NCBI GenBank assembly: GCA_902564785.1
Contig: CACFCI010000001.1
Coordinates: 62,001 to 126,000 of the forward strand
Direction: 5' to 3'
DNA length: 64,000 nt
Source: an uncultured Pelagibacteraceae bacterium
Lineage (GTDB): Bacteria; Pseudomonadota; Alphaproteobacteria; Pelagibacterales; Pelagibacteraceae
Every line of letters begins with the position of its first letter. Positions within the stretch are counted from its first letter, which is position 1. The notes below the pieces were generated by a model. That model saw only the letters and a list, made by a program, of their open reading frames with translations, was not told the DNA's origin and searched no databases. The translations under genes and the position numbers were made by a program. Positions 33,594 to 41,911 of this stretch are shown here, piece by piece.

Positions 33594-35067
33594 TATTTCT
33601 TTTAATTTTTCTTGATCTTATTAAAGGAAAAGCCAAAGCAATTAAAGATAAAATAAAAAATGTTAATGCAATTGGTCTTGTGAAAAACATTAGCCAATTA
33701 CCATCGAATATAACTAGAGATTGTCTTAAAGTTCCTTCAACTAACTCACCCAAAATTAATCCAATAATAACTGGTACTACTGAAAAGCCATATCTTCTCA
33801 TAAAGAAACCTAGCACTCCAAAAAATAACATTATCCAAACATCTATTATGGATTGATTTAAAGAATAAGTTCCACATACTGAAACTGCAAATATCATTGG
33901 CCATAAGATTTTGTTAGGAACTAAAGTTATTCTTGCAAATATTTTAGCTCCAAAAAATCCAAAAATAAAAAAGAGAATATTGGCAATCAACATAGCGCCA
34001 AAAATTCCATATAAGAAATCTGGCTGCTCTCTAAACAAATCTGGTCCAGGTCTAACACCATGGATAATCAATCCCGTAAGTATAACCGCTGTTGTTGCGC
34101 TACCAGGAATACCTAGCGCTAAAGTTGGAACCATCGCGCCGCCTGTTGCTGCGTTATTTGCAGCCTCAGCACCAGCAATGCCTTCAATAGATCCTTTTCC
34201 AAATTCTTCTGGATTTTTTGAAAATCTCTTAGCCTCAGAATAACCAATTAAAGATGCAACTGTTCCACCTTCTGCAGGAAGAACTCCAATAAATGATCCT
34301 ATCCCACTTGATCGTAGTATTGTTTTCCAAGTTTTCTTATAATCATCTTTGCTAGGAAGCTTAATTGCTTTTAAAGCTATTCTGTTAAACACTTGATTGA
34401 TTAAAGTTGATTGAGTTAACATTTCACTCATTGCAAAAAGTCCAACTACTACTGGTATAAATCCTATTCCTTCAGTTAATTCATTGATCCCAAAAGTAAA
34501 ACGATCAATTGAAGTCATAAAATCTTTACCAACTGTAGATATCAATATTCCAAATGCACCTGCGATTAAATTTTTAATTGGACTACCCTCACCTATTGAA
34601 GCAAGCATTGTTAAGCCAAATATTGCTAATGCAAAATATTCTGGCTGACCAAACTCATAAGCAAGTTGCGCTAATATAGGAGCAAAGAAAACTAATATAA
34701 CGACGCTAAAAATACCTCCAACAGTACTTGAGACTGTTGCCATACCTAAAGCTCTTCCAGCCTCGCCTTTTTGTGCTAAAGGATAGCCATCTAAACAAGT
34801 GGCTGCAGCTGCTGGGGTCCCTGGTGTATTAATAAGTACAGCAGTTATTGCACCACCATAGGTTCCTGCACAATAAATAGATGTTAATAAAACAATTGCA
34901 GATAATGGATCTAGAGTCATTGTGAAAGGTAAGATCAATGCTCCACCTGTTGTTGGTCCTAACCCGGGCAACACACCTAATATCAAACCAAATAAAGTTC
35001 CAAAAAATAAAACTAATAATAGTTTAGAACTAAAAAGTGGTGCCAGCATTAATAATAAATTATCCAT
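33586..35067 (-). CDS. tctA: Tripartite tricarboxylate transporter, large permease TctA
   Basis: A 493-residue membrane protein with about twelve helices. The family hallmarks are GVLPGLGPTTGGALILP (about 32-48), YCAGTYGGAITAVLINTPGTP (about 65-85), and in the second half IGVLPAEGGTVASLIGYSEAKRFSK and GGAMVPTLALGIPGSATTAVIL. It carries small organic acids into the cell with cations, after delivery by the periplasmic TctC protein. Stop and start codons with tctB and the SDR are adjacent or overlapping. The substrate may be a sugar acid, because SDR and kinase genes follow. Confidence 0.95.
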   Translation of the reverse strand: MDNLLLMLAPLFSSKLLLVLFFGTLFGLILGVLPGLGPTTGGALILPFTMTLDPLSAIVLLTSIYCAGTYGGAITAVLINTPGTPAAAATCLDGYPLAQKGEAGRALGMATVSSTVGGIFSVVILVFFAPILAQLAYEFGQPEYFALAIFGLTMLASIGEGSPIKNLIAGAFGILISTVGKDFMTSIDRFTFGINELTEGIGFIPVVVGLFAMSEMLTQSTLINQVFNRIALKAIKLPSKDDYKKTWKTILRSSGIGSFIGVLPAEGGTVASLIGYSEAKRFSKNPEEFGKGSIEGIAGAEAANNAATGGAMVPTLALGIPGSATTAVILTGLIIHGVRPGPDLFREQPDFLYGIFGAMLIANILFFIFGFFGAKIFARITLVPNKILWPMIFAVSVCGTYSLNQSIIDVWIMLFFGVLGFFMRRYGFSVVPVIIGLILGELVEGTLRQSLVIFDGNWLMFFTRPIALTFFILSLIALAFPLIRSRKIKRNND

Positions 35068-35580
35068 TTAACTATAGTAAATGTTAGTGATTATTCCTGG
35101 AGGAAATCTTAAACCTAAAATAGTTTCAAAAAATATAAAAACAATAATTGGGAAAATAATCCCAACTAGTAATAAATAAAATAATCTATTTTCTCCCCAA
35201 CAATAAGAAACAAAGATAGATAAAGCTGAGATTGCTAAAAAGAAATCAAGTGTTTTAGAAACTACTACAAAAATAACAAAACTTGATAAAGTTAGAAAGA
35301 ATGATCTTGGTAATTTTTTTTCAACTTTCCAGGGATTTTTAGTTGCCAAATAATAGATTAACAATGTCATTACTATTATTAAGACTAAAAGTGCTTTTGG
35401 AAATGTTGCTGGCTGTATTCCTCTATTTAAAATTGGAGGAACAATATCAAAAGTAAAAGTTGTGATTAATAATGCTACTGATATTAAAATAATTACAAGA
35501 GAAACTCTAAACTCATCTCTAAAAAAAAAGGGCAAACTTTTGTTTGCCCTTTTTTGTTTTTGTACATTTTTCATATTCAA
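35068..35580 (-). CDS. tctB: Tripartite tricarboxylate transporter, small permease TctB
   Basis: A 170-residue membrane protein with four hydrophobic helices, typical of TctB, first helix about 30-45 (LVIILISVALLI). The N-terminal 20 residues (QKQKRANKSLPFFFRD) are encoded by a terminator hairpin (35524-35555), which is odd for a coding region. A start inside that region, such as the TTG of the Ser-Leu-Pro codons, would still leave the first helix intact. No other ATG is in frame before the helix. It ends 1 bp before tctA. It pairs with TctA as the small subunit of the secondary carrier. Confidence 0.9.
   Translation of the reverse strand: MNMKNVQKQKRANKSLPFFFRDEFRVSLVIILISVALLITTFTFDIVPPILNRGIQPATFPKALLVLIIVMTLLIYYLATKNPWKVEKKLPRSFFLTLSSFVIFVVVSKTLDFFLAISALSIFVSYCWGENRLFYLLLVGIIFPIIVFIFFETILGLRFPPGIITNIYYS
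35524..35555 (-). terminator. Terminator/attenuator overlapping the tctB start
   Basis: A perfect 14-bp inverted repeat AAAAAAGGGCAAAC / GTTTGCCCTTTTTT with a 4-nt loop; the minus strand is followed by further T residues. It lies 43-74 nt after the tctC stop codon and inside the first codons of the annotated tctB frame. It should end most transcripts after tctC and let some pass into tctB and tctA. Confidence 0.88.
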
Positions 35581-35597
35581 ATGTACTTTTAATTAGA

Positions 35598-36572
35598 TTA
35601 GTTAATGTAACCTAAAGCTTTAAGCTGTGCAGTCATCTCAGCAAGCATTTCTTCCATTTGCTTACCCCATTCATCTGCACCTACAACACTTGTCTCATCA
35701 AGACCAATTTCTGTTAAGAAATTTTTGTAGTAATTGTGGCTCATAGCTTTCATCATTCCAGCTTCTAATTGTTTTACTCTGTCTGCTGGAGCACCTTTTT
35801 TAGTTACGAAACCTCTAACAGTAGATAAAGAAACAGGTATACCTAATTCTTTTGCTGTTGGAGAGTCTCCAATTTTAGCCATTCTATTATTTGCTAATAC
35901 AACTGAAACACAAAGTTTTCCTTCATTAATTTCAGTCAATGCCTCACCTAAGTTTAAAACACCTACATCAATATCTCCTTTGATAAGGTTAGTTTTAATT
36001 GGTGCAACACCTTTGTAAGCGACGATAGTTGGATCTTTTAATCCACCTTTTTTTGTAAATGCAATTGCACTAACATCGTCAATACCACCAGTATGAGTAG
36101 TTCCATATTTTAGTGATTTTGATTTTTGAGTACTAATAAATTTTTTAGCATCTTTGATGTCGTTTTTACAATTTACAACAAATAACTGAGGGTCATCTGT
36201 TCCTCTAGCAAGTGGTTGCATATCACTTAACTTAACTTTAGTTTTTCCTAAAGCCATAGACACTGCATGACCTGTTGTCCAAGTTAAAGTGTGATTTCCA
36301 TCAGCTGGTAAAGACATCATATAATCCATAGATGCGGCCCCACCACCACCTTTTTTGTTTACTAATTGCATGTCTTGCTTAAGGACTCTTCTTGCTCTTA
36401 ATAACATCATTCTAGTAGTAACGTCAGTTCCACCACCAAAACCAGCGTGTGTAATTGCTTGTATTGGGTGACCATCAGCTTTAGCTGATGTGATCATTAA
36501 TGGAAGAGCTACAACAAAAAATTCAGTTACTAGAAAAGCAGCTGCTAAAAATAGTTTAAAGCTTTTTTTCAT
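35598..36572 (-). CDS. tctC: Tripartite tricarboxylate transporter, periplasmic receptor TctC
   Basis: A 324-residue Bug-family receptor with a signal peptide (about 1-32, ending SAKADG). The mature part has ITHAGFGGGTDVTTRMMLLRA, MQLVNKKGGGGAASMDYM, TTHTGGIDDVSAIAF, and GVLNLGEALTEINEG, which is the normal Bug/TctC pattern of a two-lobed carboxylate site. It collects an organic acid and passes it to TctA/TctB. It is followed by a terminator and tctB. Divergent at 69 bp is a PdxA2-like dehydrogenase gene, which might act on the imported acid. Confidence 0.92.
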   Translation of the reverse strand: MKKSFKLFLAAAFLVTEFFVVALPLMITSAKADGHPIQAITHAGFGGGTDVTTRMMLLRARRVLKQDMQLVNKKGGGGAASMDYMMSLPADGNHTLTWTTGHAVSMALGKTKVKLSDMQPLARGTDDPQLFVVNCKNDIKDAKKFISTQKSKSLKYGTTHTGGIDDVSAIAFTKKGGLKDPTIVAYKGVAPIKTNLIKGDIDVGVLNLGEALTEINEGKLCVSVVLANNRMAKIGDSPTAKELGIPVSLSTVRGFVTKKGAPADRVKQLEAGMMKAMSHNYYKNFLTEIGLDETSVVGADEWGKQMEEMLAEMTAQLKALGYIN

Positions 36573-36641
36573 TATTTCCCTCTTTAGTTAATTTATATTT
36601 AATAATTTAAACATAATCTGCTACAAGACGTAAAGAAAAAA

Positions 36642-37637
36642 ATGACTGAAAATAAATCTAACATTGCTCTTCTACTTGGTGATCCAGCTGGGATTGGACC
36701 AGAATTAATTTCAAAGCTTTTAAATGATGAGATGACAAAAAAAGCAAACATTGTCATAATTGGTGAAAAGCAAGTATTTGAAAGTGGAAATAATATTACA
36801 GGAATTTCACATAATATAGATGTTGTAGAAAATTTTGATGAGGTAAATTTTGATAAAGCAAATAGATTTTTATTAGATATTTCTAAAGGAAAAAATCATA
36901 AATATAAATTAGCGGAACCATCAAAAGAATCTGGAGAAAGCGTACTACAAGCTTTGGATTTAGCTTTAACTCTTGCTAAGGAAAAAAAAATAGATGCAAT
37001 TAATTTTGCGCCAATGAATAAGACAAGTTTAAAACTTGGAGGCAACAAACATTCAGATGAATTACAGTTAATGGCTGAAAAACTTGAAGTAAATAGTTTT
37101 TGTTGTGAGTTTAATGTAATAGATAATTTTTGGACGGCAAGAGTAACATCTCATATTCCAATTAAAGAAGTTGCTCAACACATTACTAAAGAAAATATCA
37201 TGAAGCCTATAAAATTAATAAATGAGGTTATGGAGTTAAATGGTGTAAAGAATCCTAGAATTGCCATTCAAGCTCTTAATCCTCACGCAGAGTTTGGTAC
37301 AGAAGAAAAAGACGAAATCATTCCTGCAATTGAGGATGCAAAAAAACTTGGCTACAATGTTGATGGGCCATTGCCATGCGATACCTCTTTTGTCGTAGCC
37401 TACAAAAATAAAAACCATGATTGTATGGTTGGCATGTATCATGACGCGTTACAATCTGGTCTTAAAGCATTTGGTTTCGATAGAGGAGTAACAGTTCAGG
37501 GTGGATTAACAGTACCAGTAACTACTACTGCTCATGGGTCTGCATTTGCTATTGCAGGAAAAAATGAGGCTAACTTAGATCCAATTTTAAACTCTTTTAA
37601 AATTGCTTTATCAATGTCGCAAAATAAGAAAAACTAA
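36642..37637 (+). CDS. pdxA2: PdxA2-like 4-phospho-sugar-acid dehydrogenase
   Basis: A 331-residue member of the PdxA family. It shows LLLGDPAGIGPELI (11-24), FAPMNKTSLKLGG and MYHDALQSGLKAFGFD with the metal-binding His and Asp. The last block reads TTTAHGSAFAIAGKNEAN, where PdxA proper has SVDHGTAFDIAGKG. Such divergent members (PdxA2) oxidise 4-phosphoerythronate or 4-phosphothreonate, made by DUF1537 kinases, in sugar-acid use. No DUF1537 kinase is in the window, so vitamin B6 synthesis remains an alternative. The gene is divergent from tctC, and its 3' end overlaps the SDR gene at 37634 by 4 nt. Catabolism of a C4 sugar acid is the likely role. Confidence 0.8.
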   Translation: MTENKSNIALLLGDPAGIGPELISKLLNDEMTKKANIVIIGEKQVFESGNNITGISHNIDVVENFDEVNFDKANRFLLDISKGKNHKYKLAEPSKESGESVLQALDLALTLAKEKKIDAINFAPMNKTSLKLGGNKHSDELQLMAEKLEVNSFCCEFNVIDNFWTARVTSHIPIKEVAQHITKENIMKPIKLINEVMELNGVKNPRIAIQALNPHAEFGTEEKDEIIPAIEDAKKLGYNVDGPLPCDTSFVVAYKNKNHDCMVGMYHDALQSGLKAFGFDRGVTVQGGLTVPVTTTAHGSAFAIAGKNEANLDPILNSFKIALSMSQNKKN

Positions 37638-38395
37638 ATTAATCCTGCGTCCACTGTAAAGTTTTGTTTTGTACATCCTGATGAAACATCAGATGCTAAA
37701 AATAAAACCATTTTTGAAACATCTTCAGGTAATAATTGTTTTTTTAAAGCCTGATTTTTTAATATTTCCTTTTTAAATTTTGGATTAAGCCACAATTTGG
37801 ATTGTCTAGCTGTTGCGATTGAACCAGGTGCAATTGAGTTAATTCTTATATTATGTTTTCCTAAATCTCTTGCTAAAGATCTTGTCAATCCATGAATTCC
37901 TGCTTTTGCAGTACTATATGCTGGAAACATTACTGCACCCCTAACCCAACTGACAGAACCTAAATTTATTATTGATCCACCTTTGTTTTTTATCATGCTT
38001 TTTTTAACTGATTGTATTGCAAACAAATAATGCTTTAAATTAATCGCCATTCTATCATCCCAATATTTTTCTGTAATTTTCTCTAAACTATGTCTTTGGT
38101 CGTTAGAGGCATTATTAACTAAAATGTCAATAGGACCCTGTTTTTTGATAATGTTTAAAATTGATGATTTATATTTTTTAATATTTTTAATATTACATTC
38201 TACAAATGAAGGGGTTTTAAATTTTTTCTTTTTAATTTTATTTATAGTTTTTTTTGCCTCATTTTTATTAATATCAAAAAAATATACTTCAACTCCTTGC
38301 TCACAAAGATGTTCAACAATTGATGATCCTATACCCGAAGCTCCACCTGAAACTAAAGCTCTTTTATTTTTAAGATCAAAATATTCAGTTTTCAT
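37634..38395 (-). CDS. SDR-family dehydrogenase, copy 2
   Basis: A 253-residue classical SDR. It has SGGASGIG (15-22), NNASNDQR, the catalytic Ser in NLGSVSW, and Tyr-x-x-x-Lys in YSTAKAG, then APGSIATARQ and GCTKQNFTVDAG. It matches the SDR at 26788-27549 closely from end to end (for example RMAINLKHY and APGSIAT versus VPGSIAT), so the pair are paralogs by duplication. It ends 4 nt inside the PdxA2-like gene and starts 14 bp after the ribokinase gene, in the CUT2 operon. The reaction is not known; the two copies in two sugar operons suggest related but distinct substrates. Confidence 0.87.
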   Translation of the reverse strand: MKTEYFDLKNKRALVSGGASGIGSSIVEHLCEQGVEVYFFDINKNEAKKTINKIKKKKFKTPSFVECNIKNIKKYKSSILNIIKKQGPIDILVNNASNDQRHSLEKITEKYWDDRMAINLKHYLFAIQSVKKSMIKNKGGSIINLGSVSWVRGAVMFPAYSTAKAGIHGLTRSLARDLGKHNIRINSIAPGSIATARQSKLWLNPKFKKEILKNQALKKQLLPEDVSKMVLFLASDVSSGCTKQNFTVDAGLI

Positions 38396-38409
38396 TTTTG
38401 GAAATAGTA

Positions 38410-39324
38410 TTAATAATTATTTAAATCTTCCATTGACGGCATTGAGGCTGCTGCGCCTTGTTTTGTAGTTGAAATTGCTCCTACCTTATTCGCAAAAGTG
38501 AGTGCTTCTTTAATATCTAAATCTTTTGATAACCCAACAGCTAAAGCACCGTTGAAAGCATCTCCTGCACCAGTAGTATCAACGACTGGTTCTTTAAGTT
38601 TAAATGCATTCATGAAAAAATTTTCTTTATCATTTGCAAAATAACATCCTTTTTCACCTAAAGTTATAACTATGTTTTTAATACCTTTTTTTAAAAATTC
38701 CTCTGAGGCAATTTTTATATCTTTTTCAGTTTCAATTTTTTTATTTAAATAAAATTCAGCCTCAGTTTCATTAGGTGTAAAAAAATCAATTAATTTAAAA
38801 TCATCATCATTAATTTGGCATGCAGGTGCTGGATTTAATATTGTGGTCAATTTATTTTCTTTAGCTTTCTTCAATGCATATTTCGTAACATCATATGGTG
38901 TTTCCAGTTGTGTTAAAAATATTTCTGTATTTGCAATAAAATTTAAATTTTTTTCAATATCATCATTGATTAGTGTTCCAGCAGCACCTGGTATAATATT
39001 TATTGCGTTGTCTCCTGTTTTTTCATTGACCATTATTCCTGCAACTCCAGTTGAGTGATTTTTATCTTGAATAATAGAAGCAGTATCCATGCCCAATGAT
39101 TTGTATAAATTTAAAGCCATCTCACCATTTTTGTCATTACCTATTTTTGTTATAAAATTTACTTTCCCGTTTAATTTAGCTGCAGCTATTGCTTGATTTG
39201 ATCCTTTTCCACCTGGTCCAACAATGTGTTGTGAACCTAGAATTGTTTGACCTTTTTCAGGGATCGCATTAGCTATAAAGCAAAGGTCTGCTACGAATAC
39301 ACCAAATACTGATATGGTTTTCAT
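38410..39324 (-). CDS. rbsK: Ribokinase (PfkB family)
   Basis: A 304-residue PfkB kinase. It starts MKTISVFGVFVADLCF, has the ribokinase signature GGKGSNQAIAAAKL (about 38-51), and the ATP and catalytic site DTTGAGDAFNGALAVGL with the base Asp. It phosphorylates D-ribose, or a close sugar, on the terminal hydroxyl with ATP. It lies 3 bp after the FucU/RbsD-like gene and 14 bp before an SDR gene. Ribokinase next to a CUT2 sugar transporter and a mutarotase matches the rbs layout, but the accompanying SDR and FucU-like protein allow another pentose or deoxy sugar. Confidence 0.92.
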   Translation of the reverse strand: MKTISVFGVFVADLCFIANAIPEKGQTILGSQHIVGPGGKGSNQAIAAAKLNGKVNFITKIGNDKNGEMALNLYKSLGMDTASIIQDKNHSTGVAGIMVNEKTGDNAINIIPGAAGTLINDDIEKNLNFIANTEIFLTQLETPYDVTKYALKKAKENKLTTILNPAPACQINDDDFKLIDFFTPNETEAEFYLNKKIETEKDIKIASEEFLKKGIKNIVITLGEKGCYFANDKENFFMNAFKLKEPVVDTTGAGDAFNGALAVGLSKDLDIKEALTFANKVGAISTTKQGAAASMPSMEDLNNY

Positions 39325-39327
39325 TTT

Positions 39328-39789
39328 TTAAGTCCAAACGTTTCCGTCAGGTAAAATGACTCCTTTGGTAAGTATAAAACAACCAAACGGTCTTGCATCT
39401 GTTGTGGTAACTATACAATAAGCTTTCTTGGCCTCTTGATAAAATTTTTGTCTTGAAATTGATCCTACATTCCAATTTTCGCCAGAGACTTTTTTTACAA
39501 TATCAATAAATTCTTTATGAGTTTCAGTTAACTCTTCAGGTTTATCATCTACTTCCATCCTTAAAGCTGGAGACCCTCCTTTTGAATTAATAAAACTATC
39601 AAGTGGAAAAACTGAAAGTATGGCAGAGGCTGCTTCTTTAATCCCTACTCCATCTAATCTTATTACTTTTTCATTTGTTGTATTTGCAGGAAAATTCGCA
39701 TCAGCTAATATTAATTTTTCTCCATGACCCATAGATCTTAAATGAAAAAGCAAATCAGGGCTTAAAACTGGATCAATTTTAATAAGCAT
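39328..39789 (-). CDS. RbsD/FucU-family sugar mutarotase
   Basis: A 153-residue protein starting MLIKIDPVLSPDLLFHLRSMGHGEKLILADANFPA, the classic start of the FucU/RbsD fold with the conserved His of MGHGE and the Asp of LADANFP. The later block TTDARPFGCFILTKG agrees with FucU rather than RbsD. FucU converts the alpha and beta forms of L-fucose, and RbsD the forms of D-ribose. It is encoded 3 bp before the ribokinase and after a terminator that follows the binding protein. It prepares the sugar for the kinase. Confidence 0.9.
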   Translation of the reverse strand: MLIKIDPVLSPDLLFHLRSMGHGEKLILADANFPANTTNEKVIRLDGVGIKEAASAILSVFPLDSFINSKGGSPALRMEVDDKPEELTETHKEFIDIVKKVSGENWNVGSISRQKFYQEAKKAYCIVTTTDARPFGCFILTKGVILPDGNVWT

Positions 39790-39809
39790 AAATTATTATA
39801 TTACATAAA

Positions 39810-39842
39810 AAAAAAGGGTGGAATTAAATTCCACCCTTTTTT
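39810..39842 (-). terminator. Terminator after the CUT2 binding protein
   Basis: An AAAAAAGGGTGGAAT / ATTCCACCCTTTTTT stem of 15 bp with a 3-nt loop, followed on the minus strand by further T residues. It lies 20 bp after the stop codon of the binding-protein gene and 21 bp before the mutarotase start codon, so it splits the binding protein from the mutarotase-kinase pair. Confidence 0.92.
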
Positions 39843-39861
39843 TAAAGTATATATCTATCGA

Positions 39862-40785
39862 TTATTTAAAATCGTTAGCGTTTTCTTTTGTTACTAATTG
39901 TGTTCCTGTATCAATGTTTGGATCAATACTTCCACCATTAGCTAATTCTAGAGCATATTTAACTCCATATGCACCCATGTTGTAAGAAAACTGTGCGATT
40001 GTTGCTGTCATTTCTCCTTTTAAGATACTCGTAGCTGCATCTGGAGTAGCATCAAAACCTACAACAATAACATTATTCATATCTGCATCTTTTAGAGCTT
40101 GCATAGCGCCTAAGCCCATATTATCGTTTGATGCAAATATTGCTTTGATGTTTGGATTTTTTAAGATGATTGACTCCGTTACAGATCTTCCTTTTGCAGT
40201 ATCCCACTCAGCAGTTTGAGTTGCTACAATATTTAGACCACAATTTTTGAAACCTTTAATTGCACCATCTCTTCTAAGCAAAGCTGTAGATTGAGATTCA
40301 ATACCAGTTAAAATTGCAACATCTGAACCTTTTGGAGTTTTGTCACAAATAAATTTAGCAGCTAACTCTGCACCATTCATGTTGTTCGTTCCAATAAAAG
40401 TTACTCCTTCATTAATTCCTTTTGTATCCACGAATACAACTGGAACACCACTTTTAATAGCATCATCTACGATTGGAGCAAAAGCATTTGGATCTCCTGG
40501 CGCTAAAGCTATTGCATCAACACCTTTTGCAAGTTGATCCTCTACTTGGTTAATCTGAGCTTGTACATCACCTTCTTGCGGTGGTGCAACCAAAACTAAA
40601 TCAACACCTAATTTTGCTGCTTCTTCTTTAGCTCCTTTTTCTACAGATGCCCAAAAAGGATTACCTGATCCAGGTCCTTTAATGCTGAATAATATTTTTT
40701 TTCCAGCAAATGCCCCTGTTGAAAAACTTGCTAATAGAAAAACAGAAGTAATAATTACACTAATTATTTTTATTAAGTTTTTCAT
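39862..40785 (-). CDS. Periplasmic sugar-binding protein, RbsB/FrcB type (CUT2)
   Basis: A 307-residue periplasmic binding protein of the LacI-like pentose/hexose type. The signal peptide spans about 1-27 (ending GAFAGK). The mature part has ILFSIKGPGSGNPFWASVEKG, a VDAIALAPGDPNAF segment, FVDTKGINEGVTFIGTNN, and the hinge-like ASNDNMGLGAMQAL. The ligand is probably ribose, fructose or another sugar with the RbsB/FrcB fold. It is the last gene of the transporter (ATPase-permease-binding protein) and is flanked by terminators on both sides, which should make it a separate, strongly expressed unit. Confidence 0.92.
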   Translation of the reverse strand: MKNLIKIISVIITSVFLLASFSTGAFAGKKILFSIKGPGSGNPFWASVEKGAKEEAAKLGVDLVLVAPPQEGDVQAQINQVEDQLAKGVDAIALAPGDPNAFAPIVDDAIKSGVPVVFVDTKGINEGVTFIGTNNMNGAELAAKFICDKTPKGSDVAILTGIESQSTALLRRDGAIKGFKNCGLNIVATQTAEWDTAKGRSVTESIILKNPNIKAIFASNDNMGLGAMQALKDADMNNVIVVGFDATPDAATSILKGEMTATIAQFSYNMGAYGVKYALELANGGSIDPNIDTGTQLVTKENANDFK

Positions 40786-40831
40786 ATATTTCCCCTTAGT
40801 TATTTTTTAAAATTAAATTTAATCGAAATTT

Positions 40832-40863
40832 TAAAAAAAATTCAACTGTTAATAAGAACAGTT
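40832..40863 (-). terminator. Hairpin and T run between the CUT2 permease and binding-protein genes
   Basis: On the minus strand AACTGTT and AACAGTT (7 bp, 6-nt loop, at 40844-40863) are followed by GAA and a run of eight T residues. It lies about 34 bp after the permease stop codon. Its stem is A+T-rich, so it may be a weak terminator, with a separate promoter for the binding-protein gene downstream. Confidence 0.6.
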
Positions 40864-40896
40864 CTAAATAAGATTAAAACAACTAATACGTGTAAA

Positions 40897-41910
40897 TTAT
40901 TTTCTTGTTCCAATATCTCTTCTTAGTACATCAATATAAACAGCTAAAACTATAATTGAGCCAATTAACACTTGTTGCCAAAATGAACTTACATCCATTA
41001 AGTTTAATCCATTACGAAGAATACCCATAATCATAACTCCAGCAAAAACTCCAAGCACAGTTCCTCTTCCTCCAAAAAAACTTGCTCCACCAATAATACA
41101 AGCAGCAATCGCATCGAGTTCTGACTGAAGACCAGCATTTGGATATCCTGAGTCAGTTCTTCCAGCTAAAATCAAAGCGCCAATACCAGATAAAAAACCA
41201 CACAAAGAATAAACAATAATCAAAATTTTATTTACATTTATTCCTGAAGCTCTAGCTGCATTTGGATTTCCTCCAATTGCATAGATCCATTTACCAGTTT
41301 TGCTCTTATTTAAAAAAATCCAAAAAATTATATAAACAATTGCAATTAATACTAAACTTACAGGTAAATATTGAGATTTTTCTAACCCTAACCATTGAAG
41401 ATCAATTCTTCCATGTCCCAAATATCTAACTTCATCTGTAAAACCACTAATAGGAGTACCACCTGAAATTAAATTTCCTGCACCTCTAAATATATAAAGT
41501 GTACCCAAAGTCATTATAAAAGGATGAGGCATCCGTAATAAAGTAATGCCTAAACCATTAAATAACCCACATAAAAAACCTGCAATCAATGGTGTAAGCA
41601 CCACAATGAACCAGGGGGCTCCTGCTTTAGCAACGACAGCTAAAATCATAAGAGACAACATCATTATAGAGCCAACAGAAAGATCAATTCCTGCAGTTAC
41701 AATTACCATAAATACTCCTAGAGCTAGCATTGATTGCCAGGATATTTGTTTAAAAACATTGGTTACATTTCTCCAAGAAAGAAACACATCTGGTTGTAAA
41801 ATATGCATTACCAGAATCATAAGAACTAACAAAAGAAGTATTCCATACTTTTCAAAGTATGGAATTAATTTTAAGTGCAAACTTTCTATTTTTTTATCTT
41901 TATCTTCCAT
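40897..41910 (-). CDS. Sugar ABC transporter permease, RbsC/FrcC type (CUT2)
   Basis: A 337-residue permease from ATG 41910; the frame goes on to 42015 but would overlap the ATPase. It has about ten hydrophobic segments. The family blocks are VIVTAGIDLSVGSIMMLS (after the second helix), AGAPWFIVVLTPLIAGFLCGLFNGLGI, ARASGINVNKILIIVYSLCGF, and AIAACIIGGASFFGGRGTVLGV. It forms the channel of the CUT2 system. A perfect 12-bp dyad within its first 25 codons (41840-41865) could fold in the mRNA. The gene starts 1 bp after the ATPase gene. Confidence 0.93.
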   Translation of the reverse strand: MEDKDKKIESLHLKLIPYFEKYGILLLLVLMILVMHILQPDVFLSWRNVTNVFKQISWQSMLALGVFMVIVTAGIDLSVGSIMMLSLMILAVVAKAGAPWFIVVLTPLIAGFLCGLFNGLGITLLRMPHPFIMTLGTLYIFRGAGNLISGGTPISGFTDEVRYLGHGRIDLQWLGLEKSQYLPVSLVLIAIVYIIFWIFLNKSKTGKWIYAIGGNPNAARASGINVNKILIIVYSLCGFLSGIGALILAGRTDSGYPNAGLQSELDAIAACIIGGASFFGGRGTVLGVFAGVMIMGILRNGLNLMDVSSFWQQVLIGSIIVLAVYIDVLRRDIGTRK

Positions 41911-41911
41911 A

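Noticed and set aside
33911-34243. A 110-codon open frame on the plus strand
   Set aside because: It is antisense to tctA, which has all its family motifs.
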